The translations under genes and the position numbers were made by a program. The notes beneath the pieces are model-generated. The model saw only the letters and a program-made list of their open reading frames with translations, was not told the DNA's origin and made no database searches. A stretch of 64,000 bases of DNA from Parus major (taxonomy: Eukaryota; Chordata; Aves; Passeriformes; Paridae), in contig NC_031776.1 in NCBI RefSeq assembly GCF_001522545.3, positions 29,062,629 through 29,126,628 of the forward strand. Direction: 5' to 3'. Positions 11,884-24,890 of this stretch are shown here, one piece after another. Within the stretch, counting starts at the first letter, position 1. Each line of letters begins with the position of its first letter.

Positions 11884-13692
11884 TTCCTCTTTTTTTTTTC
11901 TTTACAAATTTCTGAGTACAAATCACACTTCTTTTTCTGTCTTTTAAAGGACATGTTACCTCTACAGATTGTGTTTTCCATCTGGAATTGCAAGTGGGCA
12001 GTAATTGGGGTTATCTGTAAGTTTGAGGATGTTAGACACTAATAGATGTGGGTATTTCAAGGGAATAAAAATGCATCTCATGTCTTTCCAACAGTGATTG
12101 TTGGTTTTTGGTTCTTTTTTATGGGTAAGATAATTGAATTAATTATTTCCCCCACTTCCTCCTTTACATGAGTATCTCAGACATGAGTGAACGTGGTAAT
12201 GGTCAGCTTTTATTACCACAATGTCAGGACTTTCATTTTCTGCCCTGCAAACAAAAAATAACCTCAGAAAAAGGAAAATATATCTTCTTCCACTCTCCCC
12301 CTGTCTCATCATAAATAAGAGAAAAATTCTGTTGGATTACACATATTTGAACAGTCCAGAATTAAGTGTCCTCCTTTGTTTCTCACACAAATAAGTGAAG
12401 ATAAGTAAATGTCTGCTTACCATTCCCAGTAGGAATGAACTTAAACTGGACATCAATTATGGCTGTAGCTGGGCTTGGGGCTTTGCTGCCAGATTCCCAA
12501 GCACTTGTCAGGAAGCTGCTGTAGGGATCAGTGCAGGGACACTGAGTTTCCACACAACCAGCTCATGGGCTCTACATCCATTATAACTCAGGCAACTACT
12601 GGGAGTACTTCTAGGTGCACAAGATTTACCAGATGTGGAGTTTGTAGGGCCTAAATTCAATGTCTTCTCCAGGAGCTAATGCCATATGTCCTGAGACACC
12701 CCTGTGCAGACAGTGCTGATCCATACAATGACACCTGCCCTCTGAGCCATGCCAAAAGGGCTCACTTTACTCCCCAGATCACCTTCACTCGTATTTTTTA
12801 CACAGTAGTTCAAAGTCAGTGATTCTTTGACATTTCCTCTTGATCATTATCTTTCTTTTTTTCTTTTCTTATTTTTTTTTTTGTGCCTTTAATTGTAAAA
12901 CAAACATCAACAAGTTTTGGCTAGTTTGTTCTTTTTTTTTTTTTTCTCCCTCAAATAGTTGGCAAGTGACTCTTATAAAGTATTATCAGAATTCCTTCAA
13001 TGCATGGACAGTGAGACTAAGGAAATGTTTTGTCAGGAAAAGGGGGAAGGGAAGAAGAAAGATAAGTTGCTGTCCCTCAGACTATATCAGATAAGAATGC
13101 TTCCTAAGGAAAAAAAAAAGCTTAAATTGTAACAGGAGCAGAAGTATTATATATTTAATTGCAGGAGCTACTGGTCTTTCATGATGAGAACCTCTAATCA
13201 AGGGCTTTGATTATAAGGGACACAGTTGAGATAAATATCTTATTCAACATTTTGAAAAGAAAAATTCCTCTGCCTGGTCTTTTAAGAAAATAGGTACTGC
13301 AAACTACAACTGTGTTGTGAATCAAACCTACACTTTAATGAGGATATATTTTGCTTTGTTTAGCTAAAATGTGAAATATTGTCCAGTCTGTGGAAAAGCT
13401 GCTTCATCCAGATAATGGCACAGGAAAATACTTAAGAAAACAGCAAATGAGACATGCACTGAATGCATTTCTGAAGATGACCCACCAAGTGGGGCCATGA
13501 TTCCTTCAGTGGAAAAATTCCCTTGAGCCACAACACAAGGATATTTCCCAGCTCTTAACAGTAAATAAGAAGGGCACAGCCTTCTTCCAGCTTTCTTTCT
13601 TTTCTCATTAATTTTACCTCATTTTACACTGAAGATTTTATTCTGTAACTTCACACAACTTGTAAATTGTGTCATTCTAGCAGTATGTGGGT

Positions 13693-13708
13693 CTGTTCAT
13701 ATGAACAG
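13693..13708. repeat. 16-bp perfect palindrome
   Basis: CTGTTCATATGAACAG is its own reverse complement. It contains inverted TGTTC/GAACA half-sites separated by four bases, but the orientation and spacing are not those of a standard steroid receptor element. Function is unknown. Confidence 0.9.
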
Positions 13709-13880
13709 GCTTGTGGAAGTTGTTAAAAATTGATGGTGTTCTCACAGAGGTTTGCAAAGTCAGTTAGACCATAGGAAATTTGTGGTGCTTCTAGTACAAG
13801 GGTTCTCCACCCCTGGCTGCTGTCCAAATGTGGCATTGTAAAATGTTGCAACACAGAGTTCTCCCTCAATGGTATAATGG

Positions 13881-13942
13881 CTTTTTTGTTTTTTCTTTTT
13901 TCTTTTTTCTTTTTTTTTTTGGTTTGTTTTTTGAATTTTTTT
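13881..13942. repeat. (CTTTTTT)n low-complexity tract
   Basis: Repeated CTTTTTT units pass into a longer T run and then GTTTGTTTT. It is a simple repeat and likely length-variable. Confidence 0.85.
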
Positions 13943-14537
13943 GGTGATGTTTGGGAATTTTTAGGAAAAGGCAACACAAAATACATATTTGAGAACAAAT
14001 CGGAACAAAGTTGGAGTCAGTAATTACTTTACATGACCTCTTTAAAAATTAAGTATGAAAAAGCCTCTGTGATCAGTCTAACCATCTAAACTTCATATTA
14101 AAGAATGATTATCCATCTGACATCTATTTTGTGGTCCTTATCCATGCCTAGACGTGAAGTCCTTGATCACATCTACTTTCTCTGCCAACCAGCTGCAAAT
14201 TGAAGGGTTTGGCCTTTTGTCAGAACTTTTTTCACCAGCTTCATTTTCTTTAACCCAAATGCACATGGGCAGTTCTGAGATGTCCAGTACAAGCACTGAG
14301 TAGTTTATTCTGCCTCCTGGTGACCAGGTTTCTATTTCTGTATGTTTTGTGCCCAAGTGCTGAAAGGGGCTTGTGCCTAAGTGAAGAAAGAAATGTGCTG
14401 GAGCCTGAATGAAATCCAGCCCCTTGCTGCCAGCTCAGCACAAGGTAAACACTGGAAATTCCAAACAGGAGAGCACAAGTGAAGCATTGCAAAGCTGGAA
14501 AGCTGACCTGCAGTCAGAAGATGAATTGCTTCCACTC

Positions 14538-14613
14538 GGGATCTGATCCAGGCTGAGCGAGTTCAATGGGAGTCTTTACAGTGGAAATGAATTCTGGGCT
14601 TCCCTGATTTCAG
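14538..14613. repeat. relic of ancient amniote inverted-repeat element
   Basis: ATCTGATCCAGGC, then GTTCAATGGGAGTCTTT, then AATGAATTCTGGGCTTCCCTG follow the order of a palindromic repeat I remember from turtle, crocodile and bird DNA (ggcctgatcc ... ttcaatgggagtcttt ... aatgggctttggatcagg). The ends are weak inverted repeats of each other. The copy is strongly diverged and the family name is uncertain. Confidence 0.5.
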
Positions 14614-14928
14614 GAGGTGAATGGATCTTACCACACATCTCTTCCTTATGAATGAGGATGCAGGATGGTTCCTTCTGCTTTTACTGACTTTTCCTCTCCA
14701 TCTCTTAGAGCTTAGAAGGGAGCTGTTTCCTACACCCTTTAAGTTCACAGAGTTAAACCCAGGCCCGGCGTTATGCTCTGGCTTTGCATGAATGTGCAGC
14801 TGTAGTTAGTAACACACTGACTCAACAGATCCATTCAACATGAGCACTCATTTAAATTGGCCCATATCTTCTGAATTTCCTGATAAAAACATGTTTTTAC
14901 TGCTCTACTTAGCATAGCATAGCCCAGC

Positions 14929-14970
14929 CTTTTGCTGATGATGGAGACTCTCTTCCATCATCAGCAAAAG
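14929..14970. repeat. perfect 17-bp hairpin (inverted repeat, 8-base loop)
   Basis: The arms 14929-14945 and 14954-14970 are exact reverse complements around an 8-base pyrimidine-rich loop. A single mismatch outside the stem is followed by three further pairs. The chance probability is very low, and the perfection suggests a recent origin or active maintenance. No transposon ends are seen around it. Confidence 0.95.
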
Positions 14971-15498
14971 CCTGCTCCAGCTGCCCAGTCCCTGCCCCAG
15001 GTGATGAAGTGAGAATCAGACAGGGTGCAGCTCAACTTTCACGTGCAGGATTAGCTGGCAGCATTGCAGGATAGAAAAATAATCTTTTCACCATAAAAAT
15101 ACACAAATTTGATCTGGAGTCAAAGGTGCACCCTACAATGCCATTCTTCACAGAGTGGCCTTTTAGCAAAGAAGCATACTCGAGCCCATTTCCTACTTCT
15201 TAATGGAAGAGCAATTACTCTACTGCTCTGTTAATACTTTTTCCCCCCAGTTTGTTGATAATTTCAGGACAGTTACACTGACTTCTTTCTTTCTTCCCCT
15301 CTTGCTATCCCTGCAAAAAACCCTGAAACCCAATTTCTTAACACAGACCACCACTTGTTGATTTACCTGCGTTAAACATTCAGTGCAAACCTAAACTATA
15401 AAAATACTACTAGTATTTAACTTCAAGGCTGATTCCTCATTCAGTTGCAAAAAACAGGAGAAAATGAAAGAATCTGTTTGAAAGAAACATCTCAATAC

Positions 15499-15540
15499 AG
15501 TGGGCCAAATTCTGCTCTCAGTTCTGCAAAAATGTCAAAT
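15499..15540. repeat. relic of ancient amniote repeat ('ggccaaattctgctctcagtt')
   Basis: GGGCCAAATTCTGCTCTCAG closely matches the start of a repeat I remember from turtle and bird DNA, which continues with a 'tacaccggtgtaaat' segment. The continuation is not clear here, so only the first 40 bases are called. Confidence 0.5.
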
Positions 15541-15835
15541 CTGAGTCTAGCAAAAAATAAATCAAGAACATGTTTAATTATTAGCACATGAACAATTCTT
15601 TTTGTCCTAACTGGAAGCGCTATATGATATAAAATATGCTCATGGGAACACCAGTACTTCTATGCTCCAATTTAGCTGTAAGCCTTTGTGTCTGGCTGGA
15701 AAGTAGTGAGCACTTAAAATAATAAAATTCAGAAAAGATGTTGAGCACCTAAGTCTTTGTGAAAAAAAAAGTCTTCCTGAAGAAAACATCTTCCTGGAGA
15801 AACACAGATTCCAGGGTTTTTGGTGGGGTTTTTTT

Positions 15836-15859
15836 GTTTGCTTGTTTGTTTGTTTGTTT
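15836..15859. repeat. (GTTT)n microsatellite
   Basis: About six GTTT units with one GCTT interruption, preceded by a run of T. Confidence 0.85.
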
Positions 15860-18235
15860 AAATCCAGGGGCTTTTATCCAAGGGTTTTAAATACTCTTTA
15901 GAATCAGATTTAAACTTTCAAATGTAGACTAAAGTATGGGCCTTGACCAGATTTTGTTTCTCACTTGTCTGAGTAACTAAAGCTAGAAAATCAGCCTCAG
16001 ACTCTTTTACATTGTTCACATAGCAAAGAAGAATGGTCTTCATGGGAACAATAACCAACTAAAAGCATCTTAATTCTGACTCAGTAATTTTATTATTTTC
16101 CAAGGAAAAAATTTCAGACCTAATTCTGATTTTGAATATGAATCTACACATCACAGCATAGCTGTGGATAGCAGCTGATTCTTACCAGAGAAATGTCACA
16201 TCTCTGAAAACTGTGAGTGTTAAACCAGAAAAATGTTAGCAAGCTAGGCACAACTATTTTGTAATCTTAAAGTTCAAACAGAAAAATTCCTAAAGCCCTC
16301 TTCATAGCATTTTATGTGGTTCGACATCATGCAGGGAAGACAGGGCTTCTCTTATGATAGTTAATGAACTCTCTCTCCATTTTCAGCTCATTTGCCTAAG
16401 CTTCTCATTTCCTTAGCATTTTTGGGGTTTTTTTTTGTTGTTATTAATAATCTGTACTTATTCAAAACCTTCCATTTATAAACTTTTTTTTCCCCAGGCT
16501 GGGTTGTACCCCTCTCCAGAAGACAAGTCACTATGTAAATATTACTTGTTGCTACCCGCTTATATTTTATTTCTGCGGCTCACCACACTGTGTGTATTTA
16601 TCTGGCACAAGTGCTTCATGTGCTGCTATTCTCTGGCCAGCTGAAATACAGCTGTTTTGATAAAATACTTGGGATTTTTTTTGAGAAAAAAACCAACACC
16701 CCACATCCTCTGACTTAAGCTGTAGTGAGTCTTTCCTGCCACAGCTACATTACTTGATATAAAACTTTTTCATTGAGATCCTTTTCCATCAGTCTGATCT
16801 TGTGTTTGAAGGCACCCTTGCTATTCCAGCAGATTGGGTTTCTCTAGGCCACAATTCAAGACTTCTGTTTCTTCCTCCACCTCACTGCCCACAAAAGATT
16901 TGAAGGAAATGAGCCAGTAAATACCCCCAAAGAAGTAAATTTCCCAAACCATCATGCTAATGGTAATCAAAATCAAATAAAATCTTACAGTAAGTAGAGT
17001 TCTAAATTAATGAGAATTCATGAAGATTACCCAGAGAATTGCTGTTATGGGTTTTAAACAGAAGTTGGGCAGACTCTGCACTGACAGGAGATACTATAAA
17101 TCCCTAGTGATATTTAAATAATTGACCCCCTCTGTAAGACTAAGATTAGAGGTAAGTCTGCACCAAACCTCTGGGCCTTTCATATCCCAGAATTTGTGGG
17201 ATATGCACCAGGATATATTCAAGAAACTTTATTGCAACAAGTAATGAGGTTTTTTAAAAAACAAATTCTTTCTACAGCTCTAAAATTTGTTGCTCTGAAC
17301 ACCAGATCTTACTGTGCTCATTCAGTCTAGAAGAAATGTATGACTCACTCAAAGAAATACCTTCTGGCACAGAACACAATCATTGCAGTGAACCCACTGA
17401 AACGAGGGATGACTGAGCTGGCCTGAAATCACAGAACAAACATTTAAAAGGCAACAAGAGCATGTTGACAGCTCTTATTCCAGGTAGTCTGGAATCACTG
17501 ATATGGACATCTCAGGAATATCAGCTGGAATGACTGGAGGCTGAGCATGGCTGAGCATGAGTTTGCCATTATAAGGTGCATACTCAAAGCTCAATAAAAA
17601 AACAATGCTTAGACACCAGTGCACAAAAATATTTTATAGGTTTTCTCAGGAAAAATTTCTCCCAATAAGTATATGCCCTTCTCATCAATCTTGTGAGGAT
17701 AAATAAAGCAAAAATATTTTCTGATAAAGTGCACAGTTTATGCAGAGTAAATACTGTAAGGAGAAGATGGTCCCTTAGAGGAATCAACACTAGAGAAATC
17801 CAAATGAAACTCATGTCAACAGGACCAAAGTCAAGAACAGATATTCAAGGACCAGAACTGAAGGCTGTGTTTTAAGACATAAGGACCAGCATCCTGGAAA
17901 ATGGGGATTCTGAGAAGTTTCCTCACATTAGCAGCTGCACCTGAGCTGCCAGTAAAATCTTGTGTCAGAGAGGGCTGGTGCAATCCTGGGGTGAATAAGC
18001 AAACAACAGAAGGCTGTGCTTCTCTGCAGTGATTAGACCTTTTAAATACAGCTGTAAAACATTTTAAGTAGAAAGACATTGTTATAGGACCTAGAGAATA
18101 TTGCCTCATGGCTTGCCTTTGGAGCCTATAGCTCCATATTTTTCAAAGATTGTTAAAACACTGGTTACAGAAGAGAGTTTAAAAATCTATTCAAGGCCTG
18201 GAGAAAATGCTGAGAGTCAACAACCTGAGGCACAC

Positions 18236-18273
18236 TTTTAGGTATTATAATCACTTGGTCATAATACCTAAAA
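18236..18273. repeat. perfect 13-bp hairpin (12-base loop)
   Basis: TTTTAGGTATTAT (18236-18248) is the exact reverse complement of 18261-18273. It is the third such structure within 8.1 kb, after those at 10154 and 14929. Confidence 0.93.
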
Positions 18274-21200
18274 CACCTCTGGGGAAACTCAGGATTTACC
18301 ACAAAAAGAAGAATGAAAAACTGATGATTTAAAAAGCATATCAGACAATACTACTATTAACAAAAAGCCCCCAAACAGGCAAAACGTCTGGCAGTGAGAG
18401 CCATGAGGGCTGATGGATTCTTCATTTCTTGATGTCTACAAAATAAAACTATATTCCATCCTCAAAATTATGCTCTGCCAAAAAAGCAACAAAAAAAGCT
18501 TTCATCAGGCCCAAGTGATGGGTCTCAATGGAAGAGTAACTGGATGAAATTCACTTGAATGTGATACTCAGGAGGATAAAACAGGACATTTGGAGGCACT
18601 TCTGCCCATAGCTCTGTGAATATTCATAAAAATCAGGATCTTGGAAAGGCAAACTCTGCTTTTGCCTTGCCTTTGAGCTATGTACACATATTTCTAGCAC
18701 ACTAATTTAGAAAGTCTGAGCACAAATGAATCACCAAGTTTCCTCTGGTTTCCTAATACCATCCAAAACCTGTAGAGTCAGACCTGAAACAGCTCATTTT
18801 AATTTAAAATATATTTTTATTCCTGTCAATTTCAACAAGCTGTATGTAAGTTTGCAAACAAACTTGGTCCTGTCAGATTTTAGTATGTGCAATTTTCAAA
18901 GTGCTGCTTTTAATTGTATCTGCTGTCATCATGTCTTAGGGCTGGGAGCTGGATTTCTGGATACTATAATAATGCACACTATTATAAAAATAAAGAGCAA
19001 AATAGGAAGTTTTGGGTCACAGCTGCAGGGCTGTTGCCAAATCACTAACCTCCTCCTCCCCCTAAACAGCAATAAAAATCATCTCCAGAGATTCCAGCAC
19101 TGAAGGCAACAAAGTACAGTAGTTACATTTTGAGATGGAATCCAGAAACTGCCAAAATGAAGATATGCAGTCTCCACTTGGGAAGAGGCGCTGAAAGCCC
19201 AAGTACATAGCCTGACAAGTGAATCATGTCAACAAAAAGAAAGCAGCAAAAATCAACTTGTAAAAAACATCTCTGTGTGTCAAATTGTTCAAAGCAGTGG
19301 ACACACTGCTGAAATGAGCTCAGAGAAGATGAACATCTCATCGTAGCTTTCAGGAGTTGAAGCTGCATACCAGGAATGGAATGAAATTCCATATCCCTGT
19401 GCAGCTGGTAACATAGCAGGGAAAAAAGTGTGGAAACACTGCCTGCATTGGATCCACATCCTCTGCACTAGGGAGAGAAGTCCCGACTCCCATGTTTGAT
19501 GTCCAAGGCAATTGTAATGAAGATAAATATGTTTATTCTTAGAGGTGCACTCAAAGAGTGAGAATAATAAAAATTATTCTCTAGGATGCAGCAAAGATGC
19601 AGGCTGGGAAGGAATCAGACTGGTTACTCTTGAGAATGGGTAGTGGGAAAGGCAGGCAGCTTTCCTAAAATCTCTTTGCAGACTGGAGTGACTTCTGCAA
19701 ACCAATTTAGTTTGGTGACTTAATTACAGGGCATTATCAGTAATTCCTGCAAATTCCACATCCAGTCTGCTGCAAAAATCCTGCTTCTCTACAGACATGC
19801 AAGTTATTGGAACTTTAGGCAGCAGGATGTTTTACTAGAAAATAAAAATGCCCATATGATTTTTGGGATCTATTTCTTAACTTTGTGGATACTGGGTGTT
19901 GAAAAACTCTTTTAAACAGCTGCTTTTTGGTTTAAGTGACATTTTCAGGGAACCAAAAGGCAGAAGAATCAGCTCTTTGTAATCTTTCACATTATCTAGT
20001 GGATAGCAAATGTGTAATAAATTTTCAACAGCTTTTAAAGAATTTGCTATAAACAAATTAGTGGTATTTGCTTTGAAAGGACTTGGCATAAAATATTAAA
20101 TTCATCCATCAGGTGACTGCATTGCCTTTATTGGAATAGCACAGAACTGGGTTTGTTTTCTTGCTTCACAGAATAACTAGTTGAAAGGTCTGTAGAAGTG
20201 GAATACAAAACTGAACCAAAATGTAGTAGCTACACAGATAAGAACCAAGATGAGGCTGAACAGTGATTTAGAAGAGTATTATTACTTATTGCTCACATGA
20301 ATATTTTCACGTTTCAAATGTAACTCGAACATTCAGCTGTGCTTGGATTACTGACCTAAGTGCTGCTAGTGATAATATGCCTGTTCCAGTGATATTTCCT
20401 CTCATATGATTTACTCTGATTCTGAATTTCTCTAAGCTTTTATACCAAAATATGAGAATGCAGATTATTAGAAGTTATGTAAAAGGAGCTGATCAAATTA
20501 CAGATAATGTGGAAAAACATACTGAACTTTAAATTAATGGTATGAAAGTCAAAGATGAAACAATCTCACATAAAAAACCAAACCACCAGCAAAGAGAAAT
20601 GCATTTTCACTTGATATGAATTAGAGAAAAATAGCCCTCTTCTTAGTAATGTTTTTGCAAGTAAAAGAATAATTTTCTATAGTTTCTATATTCTGGAATA
20701 ATTTAATTTTTTGTGGTACATACAACGAGCAGCCCTAGAAACCATGAGAAGAGCACTTCTGAGAGAGGTGTCAGGGCTGGCTCTGCCAAGGCACACGAGA
20801 CAGGTCACAGTGGCTCTAAGCCCAGCAGAGGCAGGAACACCACGGGAACACAGCCAGTTCACTCTGATTCTGCTGAAGGAATAGAAGCAAACAAGAATTT
20901 GGTGCTCACATTTTTCTCTCTCATTGTTTGACATGATGCAGTGGACAAAATATCCTGTTTTATTGCTGCTGCATTTTAAATGTATATAAATACTCTTACT
21001 GTCCGTGTCTCTGATTGATTTTCTTCATCACATGTCTGATGACATAAATGACTGAATCAACAGGGTTATTTATCCTTTTAGAAGCAGGCACAGATTTAGT
21101 GTCTTTACCAAAATGAGATAATGATTCCCATTATTTGTGGTTCAGTTATTTCCTTTGTCATTCTTTTATCTGAATTATTTTTATTCAAATAAACTACATC

Positions 21201-24200
21201 TATGTAAAAAGGCAAATTACACTAATAAAAATCCCATATCCCAAAATGTTCAGCTTACTCAGGATTTGCCTTAACTCACATGAATTTTGACTCCAGAATT
21301 TTTAATGCAAGCAAGTAGGAATACTAAATGTAAGGCAGGGAAGCACACTCAGACCCTGTCATTTGGGCACTGATAACTGACAGACTTGTGGAATAAGGAA
21401 ACAAAACTTGTAAACAAAAAAAATTAAAATAAACACGGCTCCATTTCCATAATTGGCTAAAAAGCTGGGTGCAAAAGGTCAAAATCTAGACAGAAAGAAG
21501 ATTAATATTTTCTCTGTGTCCTTCTGTTGTCTGTATCACCTGGAGCAGGCAGACCTGGACTTTGTTACAGGTAAATAATTACAGTTGTATCTGCCATAAA
21601 TATCCACTTGAAGGGGCTACTGCAAAAAAATTGAGATTGTATCTCCAAGCAACTGTCAAATGGCTAGAATAAATTTAGAGGGCTTGAAATACTGATGTAC
21701 ACTTTCTATCATAGATATCTCTTGGTCTAGACTTTCAGGCTGCGTTTTGACAGAACACATCAGATGACTGAGAAATTAGGGACCCAGGACCAAAAAAATT
21801 ACATAGTGTTGGCACTTGTGGTTTGTGTCTTCCTTACCTGTGGTACTAGCAAACAGGAAGTCATTGCTTCACAGCAAACCCAGAAATATTAACAGGACAT
21901 ATCCTTTTGCATTTTAAACACAGAAGGCAATAAATCTTGGGCCATGATGGCAAGCCTAAAGAGGTCACTGAGTAATGGTAAGCATAATATCTGTACTTTT
22001 CAGTGCTACAATAAATCTGACAGTGCTCTTTTTTAAAGTTGGGATGCTTCTGCACAGACGGAAGATCAAAAGTTTCCTTGCCCCCCAAAAGGAAAAAAAA
22101 AGAAAAAAAAGCACACACATGCACTGCAATCACCTGTTTTTCATTTTACATATTTGGTGGAAGAGAGAGTGAAAATAATACGCCTGTCTCTTTTAGTGTG
22201 GGTGATATTCTCATAAGCCCTGACTGAATGAGAAAAACCTGTCCCTTATTTAGAAGAATAGATAGGAAAGTCGTTCAGACTTTGAACTTCCTTGTGTATT
22301 TACCCCCCTTTCCTACTTTCCCAAGCACACATTAAAATATCATTATGGGGGTTCCTTCTCAGGCTGACCCAGAGGTTTTGATTTCAGTTTAGATAATGTC
22401 TCCAGTGCAGGTAGCACTGACCTCCCTGCAGCCATGTCTGACCATACCTGTTCTCAGGGGTCACGCTATTCCTGCTCCAGAAGACTCCCCTCAGTATTTC
22501 TTAGGTCAGATGAGATGTTCTTTGGGCTACAATCTATGACATTAATACTTCAGAGCCTCCAGCTTGGAAACCTTTTCCTTAATGCATAACATATGTAGAA
22601 ATATACCATTCCTTGGAATAAACGTCCTGCAGACACATAGCAGTTCTACTACATGGATCTATTTCCACCTGCACTTGCAATGCTGTTGCTGTCCCCACCA
22701 AGGTTGAATTTTTAACAGCCAGGGAAAAAAGAAGTAGGAAATAGCATGCATTGAATTTTTCTTTATTTTTATATTTGTGTGTATAATCATGGATCTTGCC
22801 AAACTCCAGAGACTCCTTCTTTGTGGTAACTTCAAATATGAAGTATGCTACTAAAATAAAGGAGAAGTGAATGTATGGGAACTCTTGAAAAAGACAGACA
22901 TATAACATCATGTAATATACCCCTTTTCTCTTCACATTTGCCACTTGCCGTGGCTCCTCCCTGAGCCTTGACTTACCTAGCTTAAAAGTCAAGCCACAGA
23001 TTATTGCTTAGCAGACTGAGATAATCAAAGAAAGAATAAAATACCAGGATTATCTGGCCAGGCAAGCTGAGAAATGAAGCATCACTGAGCTACCAACTGC
23101 AGTGGGCCAGGAGCAAGAGGACAAGAAACCCAGCAGCTGAAGCCCACCCTAGGGCCAGCCCTGTGCCCTGGTGCTGGGTGTTTGTCAGCATGTCTGAGCA
23201 GAACTGCAGCCCCAGTTTTACCTGTCAAGCCTCTGCCCCACCACCTGTGAGACTGAGAATGCATAAAGGTGTGCTAGAGAGTTCTGTCTGCAGCCTTTAT
23301 GTAGATTTTGGGAACTATTTATACTGCTTGTTTATATTATTCTTTTCCCACTTTCTCTGTCATGGCAAACAGAAATCACTTGTAGGGAGCCATGAGGGTA
23401 AAAGGATCTCACCAGAGGAAGCTCCAGCATTTTCCTGTGGCTCGTTTTTCACACTGATGTCAAAGGAAACCTCAGGAGATTGCTGAGCAATGTGCCCTCC
23501 TCACTGTCCATGTTCCCAACAGACCAGTCATCACCTCGCCTACTCTGAAACATCTGCTTCTTCCACCTCTCTGCTAATGATACAAATGATAATTTTTCAA
23601 TCTTCCAACAATTATCTTAGCCTTTTTTTCTCATGTTACCATTTCAGTGCAGCAGGAGCTCCCTGGGAACAACTACCATGCCACTAAATCTGTCCTCATG
23701 ACACTTTACTGTCTGCAGATGGTGTGAGATTGACTTGGCTTTCCAAAGTGAGAATTTAATCCTTGGTAAATTGTTTTGATTGCGTCTCTGAAGTACATCC
23801 ATTATTCTGTAACTAAGGATAGAGTGTAGATTTATATATTGCCTGATTTTATGGCCTAAATTCACAACTGGACATTAATGAAATATTGTAATAATACTTG
23901 CTTTGACACTGGTCAAATAACTCCTTCAAAGTGCACCGATATCAAGGGAAAGCTTCTCATGAGCAGCATATGAGGTGAGTAGATTCTTGATCAGAGTCAT
24001 GGTCTAAATTAGTATGAATTTTATGCAAGTGAATTTAGGTTGACTGAGTTTGTATATTACCCTTCTGCCCCTATAAAACAAAGGGACAGCTCTTTTTTTT
24101 CACAAAGTGGTGATAGTGTCTCCAAAACCTCGTGGAGGGTGAAACTGTGGAACCTGCAATCAGATGTTTAGAAATTCCTAAGTCAGAGAGAAAGTTTTGC

Positions 24201-24860
24201 AGCCTCTGTTTGCATTGCATTTTGAAAAGGGCATGATTAATTCAGTCCAGGACTACAATGAAGGTTAGTAATGTCGTAGCTGGAATACATGAATTATTCC
24301 AAACATCCTGAACTCTATTATTCAGGAATATCTCCAACTAGTAGATGCAAACAAGCTAACAGGCTTGCTTTCCCCTCTCTCTTACCAGGAGTGGTATGCC
24401 AGTATAATGCATGAATACCAGTGTAGCACAAGGTAAAAACAGGCTCAGCTGCAGCTCTTTATTTACATTTGCCAGGCAGCAAGGTGGCAGATTTAATTCT
24501 CTCACCAACAGTGAGGCTTATAGAATGAATGCAAGGAAAACCAACTGAAATATACATAAGCCCAAGCCACTGTTTAAATGCTGTTTCTGTGCTGTTTTCC
24601 AATTCAGAAAGTTAGGAGTCCTTTAAAGGGATTTAGGTCTTTATGTAAGAAATGGGGAGAGCAGAGGAAGCCTCTGTCAAAACATGCAGCTGATGTAGGT
24701 CATTAGTACCTATGGACATGTAAATGTCAACAGGTTATCAAGTTACATATCTAAATTCTGCCTGAGGGTAATATGTTAGCAGCAGAATTATACTAGTCCA
24801 AAGTAAATCTATCTATATATAAGTATTTTTTTGACACTGTGCATGCTTTTCTAAAACAAA
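18274..24860. other. noncoding stretch, no gene recognised
   Basis: The window's longest uninterrupted frame (137 codons, minus strand, 22579-22992) lies here. It has no recognisable domain, and its AT-rich sequence looks noncoding. An A-rich tract at 22087-22111 is the only clear simple repeat. I see nothing else supportable in this stretch. Confidence 0.7.
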
Positions 24861-24863
24861 CAC

Positions 24864-24890
24864 TGTACAAAGCCAATTTTGCTTTGTACA
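24864..24890. repeat. 10-bp perfect hairpin (7-base loop)
   Basis: TGTACAAAGC pairs exactly with GCTTTGTACA at 24881-24890. A stem of this size can arise by chance once or so in 64 kb, so little weight is placed on it. Confidence 0.85.

Larger units (their letters stand above)
11885..14530. other. noncoding stretch with T-rich tracts
   Basis: No recognisable exon. T-rich tracts lie at 12848-12885, 12932-12947 and 13881-13942. A 16-bp perfect palindrome is at 13693-13708. Confidence 0.7.
14614..18235. other. noncoding stretch, no gene recognised
   Basis: AT-rich. Besides the annotated hairpin and repeats it holds a GTTT tract at 15836-15859 and a perfect 10-bp tandem duplication, GGCTGAGCAT twice, at 17539-17558. 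Confidence 0.7.

Noticed and set aside
11489..11993. Open frames of 115-152 codons spanning the pentanucleotide array
   Set aside because: They consist mostly of unknown residues across the N run and of the low-complexity repeat. They are artefacts of translating a microsatellite.
13693..13708. Glucocorticoid or androgen response element
   Set aside because: The half-sites are everted, with a four-base spacer, whereas the standard element is an inverted repeat with a three-base spacer.
22579..22992. Longest N-free open frame, 137 codons, minus strand
   Set aside because: No recognisable domain, no splice context, AT-rich composition. Several frames of this length are expected by chance in six frames of 64 kb.
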